Notes under the pieces: model-generated | Database searches by the model: none | Seen by the model: the letters and a program-made list of their open reading frames with translations, nothing else | What the model was told of the DNA's origin: nothing | Program-made: the position numbers and the translations under genes | Shown here: one piece after another, positions 1-9,937 of the stretch | Numbering within the stretch: position 1 is the stretch's first letter | How the letters are laid out: every line of letters begins with the position of its first letter | Origin: Marsupella aquatica | Lineage: Eukaryota > Marchantiophyta | Assembly (NCBI GenBank): GCA_973895155.1 | Contig: OZ316899.1 | Location: 4,402,001 to 4,466,000, forward strand | Length of the DNA: 64,000 nucleotides | Reading direction: 5' to 3'

Positions 1-468
1 CATTTAGGGTTACCGGGATCCGATATTGTTCCGTTGCTTTAAGTATCGGAAACAGCATCGGACCCCTCGTAAGAACAACGGGTTTTTTAAAATGTTGCTC
101 TTTCACTCAATTAGGGGTATGGGTTTGCATTCTTCAGTACCCTAAGAAGGCATGGGACCCCTTACAAGAATTGGGAAAAGTTGGGCCGATGCAAAGACTA
201 GTTTTCATGCTAATGGGTTTCTCGTTTGGTATTGTGATGTGTCAGGAGCGGGACTGGGGTCGACCTATTGGGCCGTCAGAGAGGGAGTTAGCAAAGAGGG
301 ATGGACCCCGAGCTCTTAAGCTCCACCTTGAGGAGGAGCTGGGAGAGGTTATTGGTGTTGAATTGGCCCTATATAGGTTCAAATTGTTTTTGGTTGTGGT
401 CAATATTAGAGAGCTTTCAAGGAACTATGTTTTCAAATGCAATTTAACCCTACTTATGTATTGTGCAG
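1..468. other. Upstream flank with possible intron, no defined gene
   Basis: The first 110 bases carry two TCCGAT/ATCGGA motifs and the string CATCGGACCCCTCGT, which recurs near 1604, so this edge belongs to the same repeat as 1500-2090. A 100-codon open frame at 171-473 has no recognisable domain. The sequence ending TTGTGCAG at 461-468 is a good splice acceptor for the exon that follows, so part of this stretch is probably intron. Confidence 0.35.
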
Positions 469-1218
469 GATGAGGAGACAGGGTCTGATGAGGGAGAGGA
501 GGGTGAGGGTGAGGAGGGTGAGGGTGAGGAGGAGGATGATGGTGAAGAAGGAGAGGATGGTGAGGGAGAGGAGGGAGATGATTCTGAGACGTCTGTGCCC
601 TTAGAGGGTGCGGCAGAGTGATCGGGGAGGGTGCCCCGAGTTACCCCTACCCCTGCAGTCCCTCATGTTGCCCCCACATCAGCACAGAGGGGTAGGTCAC
701 ATGGTGTTCATGGGGTGGCCTCCCATCAGTCGGGAGTGTCACGGAGTGCGAGGCCCGGCCCCTCAGGGGGTAGTAGAGGTGGCGCGGGACCAGGCCATCG
801 CTCTGGAGTACTATCCGGTACACCTGGCTCTTCTCGACGAGTGGGCCGTGACATGGAGGATGGTGGCTCTAGGGGGTGAGCGCCATCACGTGAGTCTGGT
901 GGGAGTACCGCACGGCATGGGCCACGGACAGCATGTGCAGGGGATGCATCCCATCACTCTCACAGGTCTACCGGAGGGGGAGATGGCTCCTTCCACTCTG
1001 CCGTGTCAGGGGGTTTAGAGGCATCTGTTGCACCTCAGCATCCTAGCGGTGCATCTAGTGGGTCAGGATCCCGGCCAGCATCAGGCCAACCCACTGGTGA
1101 GCAGGTGGTTGCCACGGTTGTGGGCAGCCAGAGAGAGGAGGGGTCTTGTGTTCCTGGACCTGTACCACCCCCTCGTTCTCGCCCGAAGAAGAAGAAGGGA
1201 TGCAACACACCTTTTTAG
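469..1218 (+). pseudogene. Decayed C-terminal exon: acidic tract, Ser/Gly/Pro-rich region, basic tail
   Basis: Starting right after an acceptor-like AG at 467-468, one frame runs 250 codons to a TAG at 1216-1218, broken only by TGA at 619-621 and TGA at 877-879; both could derive from CGA by a single change. Order: about 45 residues almost all Glu, Asp and Gly; a low-complexity Ser/Gly/Arg/Pro region; and a Lys-rich end (KKKKGCNTPF). I recognise no domain. An acidic terminal exon of this sort occurs in some plant transposase genes and nuclear proteins, but that is only a resemblance. The alternating GAG/GGT codons form a purine-rich microsatellite-like tract at 480-590, which could also explain the open frame. 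Confidence 0.45.
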
Positions 1219-1499
1219 AGCTTAGTGGCATGAGCTAGATATGTAGTGCATGGTAGCTTTTATACTAGCATATATATGTACCATCTAGTATAGTAAGCTA
1301 CCTAGGCTACTACATATTGTACATACCAGGGGGTTTCCCTTTTGAATATGACATTTTGAGCTTGTACATATAACATTCTTTTGCATCAATCATAATTTAA
1401 CCCAATTTGGCCCATTTCACCATGAAACTAACCCTAAACCCTCAAATACCAACCCCATGAGGCCCACTCTTCTATCAAGAAAGAATCACCCTTGTCCGT

Positions 1500-2090
1500 T
1501 ACTAGTCCAATGCAATATACATCGGAAAAACACCTAATTATCCCATGCTTTCAGTATCGGACATCCGATACTCTGCTCTTCAAAAAGTCCTATACTAAAC
1601 GCATCGGACCCCTCGTCCAGCAAGCATGACAAAAATCCAATGTCCGATACCGACCACTTTGGACCATCCAATATAAAAACAATCGGATTGTCCGATACAT
1701 GCAACATTGGACCTTCCGATCTGTAATCCAATGGATGTTGCGATACTAAACGCATCGGAAACTCCGATGCTATAAATTACGCACATTGTGAAGCTCTAGG
1801 TAACAGAAATTCCGATATGATATGTATCGGACGCCAAGTTTTGCGATTAAGGTCACCCAAGTGGATATCCGACTCTCTTTGCATTGGATACAAAATAGTC
1901 CAAAATGGTTTGCTTCGGAAATACCAATGTAGAGAGAAACGGAAAGTCCGAAGGTTGTCCGATGGTCGGTGTCCGATATGTGGAGAATGGGAACATACGA
2001 AGCGGGTTACATCGGAAGTACCAAATTTAGTGTGCAACTTTCGTGAAGGGATCCGATGGAGATGGCATCGGATAAAGGCACAAAAATGTA
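1500..2090. repeat. Field of dispersed TCCGAT/ATCGGA motifs
   Basis: About 18 copies of TCCGAT or its complement lie in roughly 590 bases, often as near-palindromes such as GTATCGGACATCCGATAC and GCATCGGAAACTCCGATGC. Two more copies occur in bases 1-110. Spacing is irregular, so this is not a simple tandem satellite. Open frames crossing it on both strands (for example 1817-2170) look like by-products and have no domain. Confidence 0.6.
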
Positions 2091-2443
2091 CTAGTGCAAG
2101 GACATGTTCTAGGTTGGGAATATGTTCACTATTGTGGTTGCAGGGCTCCTCTGTTGAATGGATTCTCTAAAATTAACCCCAAGCAGATTAATATGAATAA
2201 AATGATGTCAGTCCTATCCTAGGGATATCGCTAGTCTGAGACGGGTCCATGTTTGTCTCCCAAATAAACAACCATTCCATGGGAAATGGGGCAGACATGA
2301 ATATAAGATGGACAAAATGTCATTGAAGGACAAAACAGAGAAGATAGGAACACACAAACTTTACTTCTTATACATATTGAAAGTACATGTCATGCTTTTG
2401 AAACTAAGAAAATGTCCGTAAACCCCACAAACTGACTCTCTAC
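2091..2443. other. Unassigned sequence
   Basis: AT-rich DNA with no coding or structural signal I can support. On the minus strand it would be the 3' untranslated region of the coding scrap at 2444-2602. Confidence 0.3.
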
Positions 2444-2602
2444 TCAAGGGCTGGCCGCCTTGTATGCATTGGAGTCTGTGTCCGACTCCAAATTGTAATC
2501 CGAAGACGCAAGGCATTCCTTGGTCCAGTAGTCATGGATCTCCCTATCAATCCAATACTTCTCCTCTTCTGCAAGCCTCTTCCTCTTCGCTATGGCCTTG
2601 CG
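2444..2602 (-). pseudogene. C-terminal coding scrap of unknown protein
   Basis: Read on the minus strand, a frame comes out of the boundary of the 4-kb LTR at 2610 and continues about 52 codons to a TGA at 2444-2446. It is rich in Lys, Arg and Glu at first (AKRKRLAEEEKYW) and acidic later. No family recognised. It may be the end of a gene or element into which the neighbouring gypsy copy inserted, but the matching other half is not visible in the window. Confidence 0.3.
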
Positions 2603-2764
2603 CTATGTGTGTCACGTCGTAGGCTTCGGCCTTAACTCAGACTTCAGCTTAGACGGGCACATCCCTCGTAAATCTGAGGGTTCGGGCAGGAAGGGAAGCA
2701 CGTAATGCACCTTATTCTCGTAAACTAGCGCTAAGTGCGCATACTGCTAAATACGGACACCTCC

Positions 2765-2793
2765 TAGGTATGGTTTGTGTTCCGCCGCCGGAA
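2765..2793 (-). other. Conserved hairpin motif in LTR 3' region (copy A)
   Basis: On the minus strand TTCCGGCGGCGGAA (stem TTCCG/CGGAA, loop GCGG) is followed by ACAAACCATACCTA. It begins 183 bp from the 3' end of the unit, the same distance as in copies B, C and D. Confidence 0.6.
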
Positions 2794-3510
2794 CGTACCT
2801 TAGTCGATAGCAGGATCGACCCCGGCTTAAGGGCTTCTAAGCCTTCGTGCTGTCCGCCTTCGATCCGGATTCAATGATACAGGTCCTCAACCCGTGCTCG
2901 CAACCACTTACCCGCAGGCTGCACCCTGTGCACGTCTCGGGTAGTGCGTTCGGCCCGGCGCTGCCACCCATATACGAGAAACCCACACACATATGCGCAC
3001 ACATGCATACAATCTCGATTTACACGAAGGAAAAATGATGGGAAAGGATTTTACTACAAAGGGAACATATGCGTACACTTAGTTGACACGACAGCCCTAG
3101 AATGCACAGGTTCAAGGCCGAGGGTGCACACTACAATGGAGCCCGGCTCCGCACTCGCCCGACGAGCTTAGTCCTACCCCCTCCCCTTGGTACTCTGTCA
3201 TTCCCAGAGGTCGGGACTCCCCGCATGTCCCGCGGATGTCCGACTCTGAAACTAAAAACCCCCCCCCTTGCCTCTACCGAGGGGTGCACTAAATACTAAG
3301 AGCCGAGGAACGGGGTGTCCTCTCGCCGAAGATTCGCTGACTAAGGTCCTAACTAAGCTGACAGTCAGGCCGGAAAATGGCTGTGTCTTATTAGAAGATC
3401 CTAATCTACGCAGGCTGGACAGCAGGGCAGCGCTGCTGTACCTAAGGCAGGTGCCTGTCCCAAGAGCCTGACTAAGCCAATCCTAATCCTAATCTATTCC
3501 TACTCCGCCG

Positions 3511-6159
3511 CTAATGCCTGGCACGCTTGCCAGAGCCGCCCGAATGGGAGCGGCCATCCCGCTGCCTTCGAAGCCTGTCATTGTCCGCTTTGAGGAGCTG
3601 GACCTGGTCCAGCAGAGATTCGTTCTCTCGCCTCGCCGCATCCGTCTCCTCTGCTGCCTCCTGACATGCCTCCTCCAGCTGCTGGGCGTCGCTCGTCAGT
3701 TTACTCGCCAGCTGGTCCTGCTTCTCGGCCTTGGTTTGGAGCCGCGCCATCTCGGCCTGCAGCGTGGCTATCTCCGTCGCGTCCCGCTGGGCTCGCTCCT
3801 CGGCCTCCTCCAGGTCTTTCTGCCAGGTGACAGCTTGTTTCTTCAAACTGTCAATCTGGTTCCGGAGTCGTGTAATCTCGGCCTCGTTCCTAGCTTTGGC
3901 CTGTTCGGCTAGGGCGGTAAGAGCGTACGCCTTTGCTAACAACTCATCGGCGGTTGCAACCTTGGGTCGTAGTTGCAGAAGCTCAGCCTCTTGAGCCGCC
4001 ACTTCGTTCTTTAGGTACACGGACTCCACCCGGTACCGCTCTATCCTCTGAAGGGCCTCCGACTGGGCCCGACCTGCCTTTACGGCGGCAACCAACTCCT
4101 GATTGAAGAAACAGGCTACCTTCCGGGCCATGAACTCCCCGGTATCCCGGGCAATTTGATGAGAGAAATCTCCCAGAAGCCCGTTCAGAAATGTACCCTG
4201 TACGAAGAGTTCCGGGTGGTCCAAGTTGTGCCTGTCCGGATTTGGGCACGGGCAGACATCAACACGCGCAGGGGCCGGGGCAGTGACGTCCAGCCCTGGG
4301 GACATAACGTTGGAAGGGGCTGGAGTGTCCTCCTGTAGCGATGTCCGGTTCTCCGGAATAACCACCGGCGGGTCCTTGGGAGACCCGGGTTCGGGTAAGA
4401 CCTCTACCGTACCAACTTCTGTACTTAGCCCGGCTAGTTGGGTCGCATCAACGGTTGCGACGACCGACCCCTCCGGCGCCTCCTCGGTTATGATTACAGC
4501 TATTTGTGGAGGTGGGGTGGGTGAAGCTGGCGTGTCCACTGGACTTCGGGCCTCGGGTTGGGGCCGTCTCTCCAATGCCGGACAAACCCACCTAGCTGGG
4601 ACCAGCTTTGTAACGTTGATGCGGGGAAGGGTTCATCGATCAAACCGGGCGTACCACTCAAGAATGATTTCGATATGGCTAGCGAAATACGCCTTCCCGC
4701 CAATGTACAGCGTCTTCCTTCGCCGCTCCATCTCTTCATGGAATTTCTTAGCGAAGTACGACGCCCATTTCCTAGGTCGATAGTTCTCGACCTGGATAAC
4801 CTGGGCGGCGGAGATCTCCCCCCGGGGTTCCATCATGTGGAGAGCGTACCTCTGGAACTCCAGCCGCTCAGCTATCTCGGGCATGAGGTAGGTCCTCATC
4901 ACGAACCCGTTGTCTACTGATCCCTCTGAGGGAAAACTTGAAGATTGGTACTTGGCCCCCTTGCCCCCGGGAGCCCGTGATTCGACTCGATGGTCACCTT
5001 CGGGTAACCCAAAGATCATCTTGAGCCGTTCTTCTGTGAGGGACATATTCCTTCCCCGCAGCCGAGTCTATTGAAGTACGTCGTCATAATTCTTGACGAA
5101 TTTTGTCATGTCCTCCCCGTAGTACCTGCAAGTGTTCCAGGGGAGAGAGGGGAGGTGCTCAAATCCCTGAGTCTTCAGGTACACCGCATGCTTGGGATGG
5201 AGGATGTTGCTATGAACGTTTTCCCCCATGCGATGCATCGTCACCTTGGCTACGGCTACCGTGGCCAACGGTAACCCGGATGGAGTGGCGGATTCCTTCC
5301 TCTTCTTTCCCCGTGACTGACTCGGGGAAGGTGATACTTCCCCATCCTCCCGATCGGGCCTGGGGAGTGCCACTGCGGTTGGTAACGGGCCCGGGGCGGC
5401 CACGGTCACTATGTTGTCTGCTGGGGCCGCTCCTGGGGTCAGAGCAGGGGGTGGGGATGATATAGTGTCGGCCCCCCACGCGCTTGTTCCTCTGGGCCGC
5501 CTGGTCAAGGGTGGGGTAGCCTCGTCGTCATCGCTAAGATCCACAGCGTTGATGACGGAGCGTACCTGTGCTGGCTGGGTGATAGGTGGTGGGGTTTGGC
5601 TAGGCTGCGGCTGAGGCTGAAGCTGAAGTTGAGGCTGGGGTTGCATGGGCACGGGTACGGGTACGGGTACAGGTCCGGCTGAGTTGGTCATGTTGGTTGA
5701 TGGCCGAGTTCCCATGAAGCTCTGCAGGTGCTGGTAGAAGTTCTCCGAAGCGAGTGCGGACGCCCTTGTCGAATGGTTGGTACTGGACTCGCCGTTAATG
5801 ACAGCCCGAACCTGGGCAGGGATGTGGTCGAAGTGATGTCGCTGCAGGTCGATTGTACCCGGGATATCGAAGACCTCGTCCGGAAGCCGAAGCAATGCTT
5901 CCCAGAACCCGATATATTTGTCTCCGTTGAAGAAGTACCCAGATACCTCATCTGGTCGGTAAAGCTCGCTCTGAGACGGGTAGTCAAAGTTAAGGACGTA
6001 GTGGTGTCGTCCTGCTAGGCGGATGGCTCTCTCGTATTCGCGTTCGATCTCGTATCGACGCGGGTTGGCGTGTTTCAATGAATCGGCCAAGTGCCTTCCG
6101 GTAGATAGGAACTGCGTCCAGAATCGAATGGCCAAGCTGGAGAGGATCGTGTGCGACAT
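3511..6159 (-). pseudogene. LTR-encoded coiled-coil protein, copy A (two in-frame stops)
   Basis: One frame of 883 codons, the same length as in copy B, from an ATG 102 bp downstream of the TATA box to a TAG at 3511-3513. It is broken by TAG at 5068-5070 and TGA at 4633-4635, where copy B has CAT and CAA. Order of parts: N-terminal module (about 1-125) with EALLRLPDEVFDIPG and FDHIPAQVRA; linker with VPVPVP and QPQPQ runs; basic patch GKKRKES near 283; 'FGLP' module (about 300-510) containing MIFGLPEG and YALHMMEPRGEI; Pro/Glu-rich linker; coiled coil (about 690-865); tail GSGKRARH. There is no CCHC knuckle, protease, RT or integrase motif, so it is not an ordinary gag. The KKRK patch and basic tail suggest nuclear entry or nucleic-acid binding (inference). 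Confidence 0.75.
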
Positions 6160-6260
6160 TCAGAGGAGATAGTAGTGGCGACCTAGAGAGAATGAGAGAG
6201 CTGGGGTCGAAGCTGGCGCGCGGACTGATGGACTGGTGCACTACAAAGGGTTGGCTCCCC

Positions 6261-6267
6261 TTTTATA
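6261..6267 (-). promoter_or_regulatory. TATA box of LTR copy A
   Basis: TATAAAA on the minus strand, about 360 bp inside the LTR and 102 bp upstream of the ORF start. Sequence and spacing are kept in copies B, C and D. Confidence 0.65.
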
Positions 6268-6592
6268 CTTTGAGGGCTTGTCGATCCCCGACGTCTCCTC
6301 GACGCCCATAGGTTGAACCGCTCACGCTTGTGGTGTACCGGCCACTCCGCCGGTCTGAGTCAGCGTGCGTCAGTGGCCGCTTCCTTAAGTTCGTTATACG
6401 GACCCGAGGGAGGGGCCCCTCCATGCTTGTAACCCGGGTGTGCGAATAGCGACCCGCCGCCAGCCCGAACCTGAAGTCCCCCTTATTGCCTAATGATGTC
6501 CTACCCCTAATGATTACCTAAATACTGTCGTTATGCTAATAATAGTGGCCTAAGACCCACCTAACGCGCGTGCCGAGCGCAGTTAGACTGAA

Positions 6593-9500
6593 TCACTCAT
6601 TAACCGCCGTACCGGCGGCGTCACATAGCTCCCTGCTTAATTGTGAAGCGTCCTCGCGAACATCGCTATCGGCGTCGTCATCTTGATGGTGGTACTTTTT
6701 TACACGATCGTAGCTGATTCGCGTAGGGAGTAAATCGCCGGCATACGTCGCAAGCTCCAAAGATCCGTTTCGGTAGATCTGATTGACAAGGAAGGGCCCC
6801 AACCACCGGGTATGCAGCTTCCCTGGAAACTGCATGTACCTACTATCGTACAGAAGGACTAGATCGCCTGCCATGACGTCGACCCTCCGTAGTCCTTTGT
6901 CGTGCTGCTTCTTCGAAGTTGCCTGTTTCTTCACGGTGTGTCGAGCTGCCAGTAGCCGTGCTTCTTCCAAGGCTTCAATCTGATAAGCTCGGTCTGACAG
7001 ACTTTCAGATTCAGGTAAGCGATCCCGAATGCTGACCCGTGGAGTGTGCACTTCAAATTCGACGGGCACCAACGAATGTTGGCCGAACACCAGAAAGTAT
7101 GGGCTGTGACTCGTAGTAGTTTTGTAAGCTAGATTATACGAGTACACCGCCGCGTACAACTTATCATCCCAATCCGTTTTGTGCGCAGCTACAGTTTTGT
7201 TGAGGATCTTCCCAATGATACCATTTGCTCTCTCCGCCATCCCGTTGGCTTTAGGATGATATGGGGTAGTCTTGTGGTGCTTGACTAGGTAACGCTCCGT
7301 AAGCTGGGCTACGGTGTCATTGAGGAAGTGGGTTCCACGGTCGCTTACCAATTCTAAGGGCGGTCCGAATCGGGTGAAAATCTGTTCGTATAAGAATCTG
7401 GCACTGGTTGCGGCGTCGTCCTTTACCGTAGCCCGCGCTTCGACCCATTTGGTGGAGTAATCAATAGCTAATAGGATGTACCTGCACCTTCGCCTTCGGG
7501 TAACGGGAGTGAACGGTCCGATATAATCAATTCCCCATTTTTCGAATGGTGCCAATGGAAGCACAGATGTGAGCGGGTGATGATGAGCCCGCCTCGGGGC
7601 CCCCGCTCGCTGACACAAGTCACAGCCCTTAATGAAGCGCTGTACATCCCGATGCAACGTAGGCCACCAATACCCCGAGTCCAGAATCTTTCGGGCTGTC
7701 GTAACTGCCGCGAAATGGCCTCCAGCTTCTTCTTCATGCAGGGCCCGTATCACGATAAGTGTCTCCTTATACTCTAAGCAGCGTCGTAACTTTCCGTTAA
7801 TACCTTCCTTATGTAGGTGACCCTGTATCATGATGTAAGGCCCGGCTTTCCGTAAAAACACAGCGGCGGCCTCCTGATTGATGCCGTCAGGGATGCGGCC
7901 CGTTAAAAGGAAGGTGATTATTGAGCCGTACCACGTTGGTGTCCCTTCCCCCACGTGGAACAACTCCTCATCCGGAAAAATATCATCAATTGGCTGATCG
8001 ACTGGTACGCCGTCCAGTCGTGAAAAGAAATCGGCATTGAGGTGTACCCTTCCTGGCCGAACCCGAACTTCATAATTAAATTCCTGGAGAAGTAGCACCC
8101 ACCGGGCTATCCATCCTGTCACATCCGCTTTGTTGACCATGTACTTCAGGCTATCATGATCCGTGTGGAAAATGACCTTGTAGCCTAGCAGATAGTGTCG
8201 GAACTTTTTACACGAGTAGATTATTCCCAAAGCTTCTCGATCAGTGGGGGAATAATTCTTTTCGGCTGCAAATAGTTGACGGCTAGCGAAATAGATGGGG
8301 TGATCACGTCCATCCTCATCTAGCTGACTAAGTACGGATCCGATACAGAACCCTGACACATCGACATACATGTGGAACTCCTTATTCCAGTCTGGGGTGA
8401 CCATGATAGGCGCGGTGGTGAGTCGTTTACGGAGTTCCTCAAAAGCAATCCGTCTCCGGGGTGTCTCCTCGACCGCTGCGTCCTTCTTCATCATCTCAGT
8501 TAAGGGCAACGCAATTTTAGCAAAGTCTTTAATGAACCGGCGGTAATACCCTACGCAGCCCAAGAAGGATCGTACTGCTTTTTGATCCAAGGGGAACACC
8601 ACCGCCATCCAGGCCGCAACTTTCTCTTGGTCCACCTCAATGCCCCGTTTGGACACACGATGCCCGAGTAACACCCCCTCCTCTACCCCGAAGAAGCATT
8701 TGGCGGGATGTAGTTTGAGGTTAACATCTCGGCATCGTTGCAACATTCGTCGTAGGTGTTCGGGGTGCATGGCAACGGTTCCGAAGATGGCAAAGTCATC
8801 GATAAATATCTCCAAAAATTCCCGTAGGAAATCGTGGAAGATATTCATCATAAGGCGCTGAAACATAGCTGGGGCGTTACACAGACCAAAAGGCATCCTC
8901 CGAAATGCGAACGTTCCCCACTCCGTAGTGAAAGTTGTTTTGAGCTGATCCGTGAGACGAATCCAGATTTGGTTATAACCTGAATACCCGTCAAGAAATG
9001 TATAGATTTCATTTCGGGCCACCATATCTAGAACCATATCCGTGAATGGTAATGGGTAATGGTCTTTTCGGGTTGCGTCATTCAGCTTACGGTAGTCCTG
9101 ACAGATACGAATCTTAGGTTTTCCATCCGTACCTCCCTTCTTTGGTACAATGACAATGGGAGAGACCCAGTCGCTGGCCATTACCGGGTAAATGATATCG
9201 GCGGCGAGGAGACAATCAATTTCCTCCTTCACTAAGATGGAGTACCTCGGATTCATGCGACATTGTCGCTGTCGTACCGCATGGGCTCCTAGGTTCAGAT
9301 CGATTGTGTGTTCTCCCAACTCGGGGGAGACGCCTGTTAAATCATGATGACTCCATGCAAACACATCTTCATATTCCTTGAGCAAAGCTTGGATGGATTT
9401 TTCAGCCTTCCCCGTCAGAGCGTGGCCCAGGTTAAAAGATTTGTCCATCCCAATAGTGTACTTCCGGTAGTGCTCCTTCCTGATGACTTCAACCTGGTTT

Positions 9501-9937
9501 CGCAGACTCGGGTCCAGGCTCGCGTCAAGCTCAGCTAACCGAACCCCTCCGTACATGGGTGGGACCGGGATTGGTCTCGGGATGGGGTTTACTTCCTCCA
9601 ATTGCGGAATGGACGGATCCCATGAGACTCGCTTTTTATGTCTCGGTCTCGAGTTTTTGGCCTCAGGCGGTTGTTGGGCTGGTTCATGGTTACGAGGCTC
9701 TGAAATGGAAGGAGTAGCCTCGGCTCCCTGCTTAGCTGGAGCCGTGTCCTCCGTCTCGACGAGTTGTTTGTGCGTTTCCTCATCCCCGACAGTAGATGTA
9801 CTTGGGGTGGACTCAATGGCAGCCCTCGGGTAATTTAGGAGATGTGTTTCTCGGGTTGCTTCAACTCCGAAGACATCTTCCTCGGATAGGGACGAGATGA
9901 GTTCGATCATATTGAGTTCCTCTTCCTCCGAGGTCTC
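6593..9937 (-). CDS. pol: Gypsy (non-chromoviral, Athila/Tat-like) pol: RT, RNase H, integrase; 5'-truncated
   Basis: An uninterrupted frame of more than 1,100 codons for replication and insertion enzymes. In order: an acidic/polar lead with GVRLAELD; reverse transcriptase with PKIRICQDYRKLN, FAFRRMPFGLCNAPAMFQR and active site FIDDF; RNase H with YVDVSG and HTDHDSLKY; integrase with the HHCC finger (GGHF...CDLCQRAG), the D,D-35-E residues (GIDYIGPF, VSDRGTHF, HPKANGMAERANG) and a C-terminal region ending at the LTR. There is no chromodomain. FIDDF with FGLCNAPA fits the Athila side of the non-chromoviral gypsy group. Gag and protease are absent: at about 9937 the frame fuses to a LINE reading frame. 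The last 11 codons, including the TGA, lie inside the LTR. The open frame suggests a young copy, but it lacks its 5' LTR and gag and so cannot move unaided. Confidence 0.9.
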   Translation of the reverse strand, partial: ETSEEEELNMIELISSLSEEDVFGVEATRETHLLNYPRAAIESTPSTSTVGDEETHKQLVETEDTAPAKQGAEATPSISEPRNHEPAQQPPEAKNSRPRHKKRVSWDPSIPQLEEVNPIPRPIPVPPMYGGVRLAELDASLDPSLRNQVEVIRKEHYRKYTIGMDKSFNLGHALTGKAEKSIQALLKEYEDVFAWSHHDLTGVSPELGEHTIDLNLGAHAVRQRQCRMNPRYSILVKEEIDCLLAADIIYPVMASDWVSPIVIVPKKGGTDGKPKIRICQDYRKLNDATRKDHYPLPFTDMVLDMVARNEIYTFLDGYSGYNQIWIRLTDQLKTTFTTEWGTFAFRRMPFGLCNAPAMFQRLMMNIFHDFLREFLEIFIDDFAIFGTVAMHPEHLRRMLQRCRDVNLKLHPAKCFFGVEEGVLLGHRVSKRGIEVDQEKVAAWMAVVFPLDQKAVRSFLGCVGYYRRFIKDFAKIALPLTEMMKKDAAVEETPRRRIAFEELRKRLTTAPIMVTPDWNKEFHMYVDVSGFCIGSVLSQLDEDGRDHPIYFASRQLFAAEKNYSPTDREALGIIYSCKKFRHYLLGYKVIFHTDHDSLKYMVNKADVTGWIARWVLLLQEFNYEVRVRPGRVHLNADFFSRLDGVPVDQPIDDIFPDEELFHVGEGTPTWYGSIITFLLTGRIPDGINQEAAAVFLRKAGPYIMIQGHLHKEGINGKLRRCLEYKETLIVIRALHEEEAGGHFAAVTTARKILDSGYWWPTLHRDVQRFIKGCDLCQRAGAPRRAHHHPLTSVLPLAPFEKWGIDYIGPFTPVTRRRRCRYILLAIDYSTKWVEARATVKDDAATSARFLYEQIFTRFGPPLELVSDRGTHFLNDTVAQLTERYLVKHHKTTPYHPKANGMAERANGIIGKILNKTVAAHKTDWDDKLYAAVYSYNLAYKTTTSHSPYFLVFGQHSLVPVEFEVHTPRVSIRDRLPESESLSDRAYQIEALEEARLLAARHTVKKQATSKKQHDKGLRRVDVMAGDLVLLYDSRYMQFPGKLHTRWLGPFLVNQIYRNGSLELATYAGDLLPTRISYDRVKKYHHQDDDADSDVREDASQLSRELCDAAGTAVNE

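Larger units (their letters stand above)
2610..6625 (-). mobile_element. 4.0-kb gypsy 3' LTR with internal ORF (copy A)
   Basis: Read on the minus strand the unit begins TGTGACGCCGCC at 6625 and ends GTGACA at 2610: 4016 bp. It is near-identical along its whole length to copy B (21344-25355), which has clean 5-bp duplications, so the boundaries are firm. The gypsy pol frame enters it from upstream and stops 33 bp inside (6593-6595), as expected for a 3' LTR. A TATA box lies at 6261-6267, a broken 882-codon coiled-coil ORF at 6159-3511, and about 900 bp of conserved non-coding sequence before the 3' end. The ends are imperfect inverted repeats (TGTGACGCCG against TGTCACGTCG). No target duplication can be tested because the 5' half of the element is lost. 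A TIR transposon is the alternative reading, but the pol overlap argues for an LTR. Confidence 0.8.

Noticed and set aside
608-1018. 136-codon plus-strand frame in the first exon region
   Set aside because: Overlaps the 469-1218 frame, which has compositional continuity and an acceptor site; this one has neither.
1420-1442. Telomere-like CCCTAAACCC string
   Set aside because: A single short occurrence, no array.
3514-5046. Long antisense frames over the coiled-coil ORFs (for example 4226-4783, and 23186-23743 on the other strand)
   Set aside because: They mirror each other in copies A and B because the sense strand is conserved and GC-rich; no domain, start context or independent conservation.
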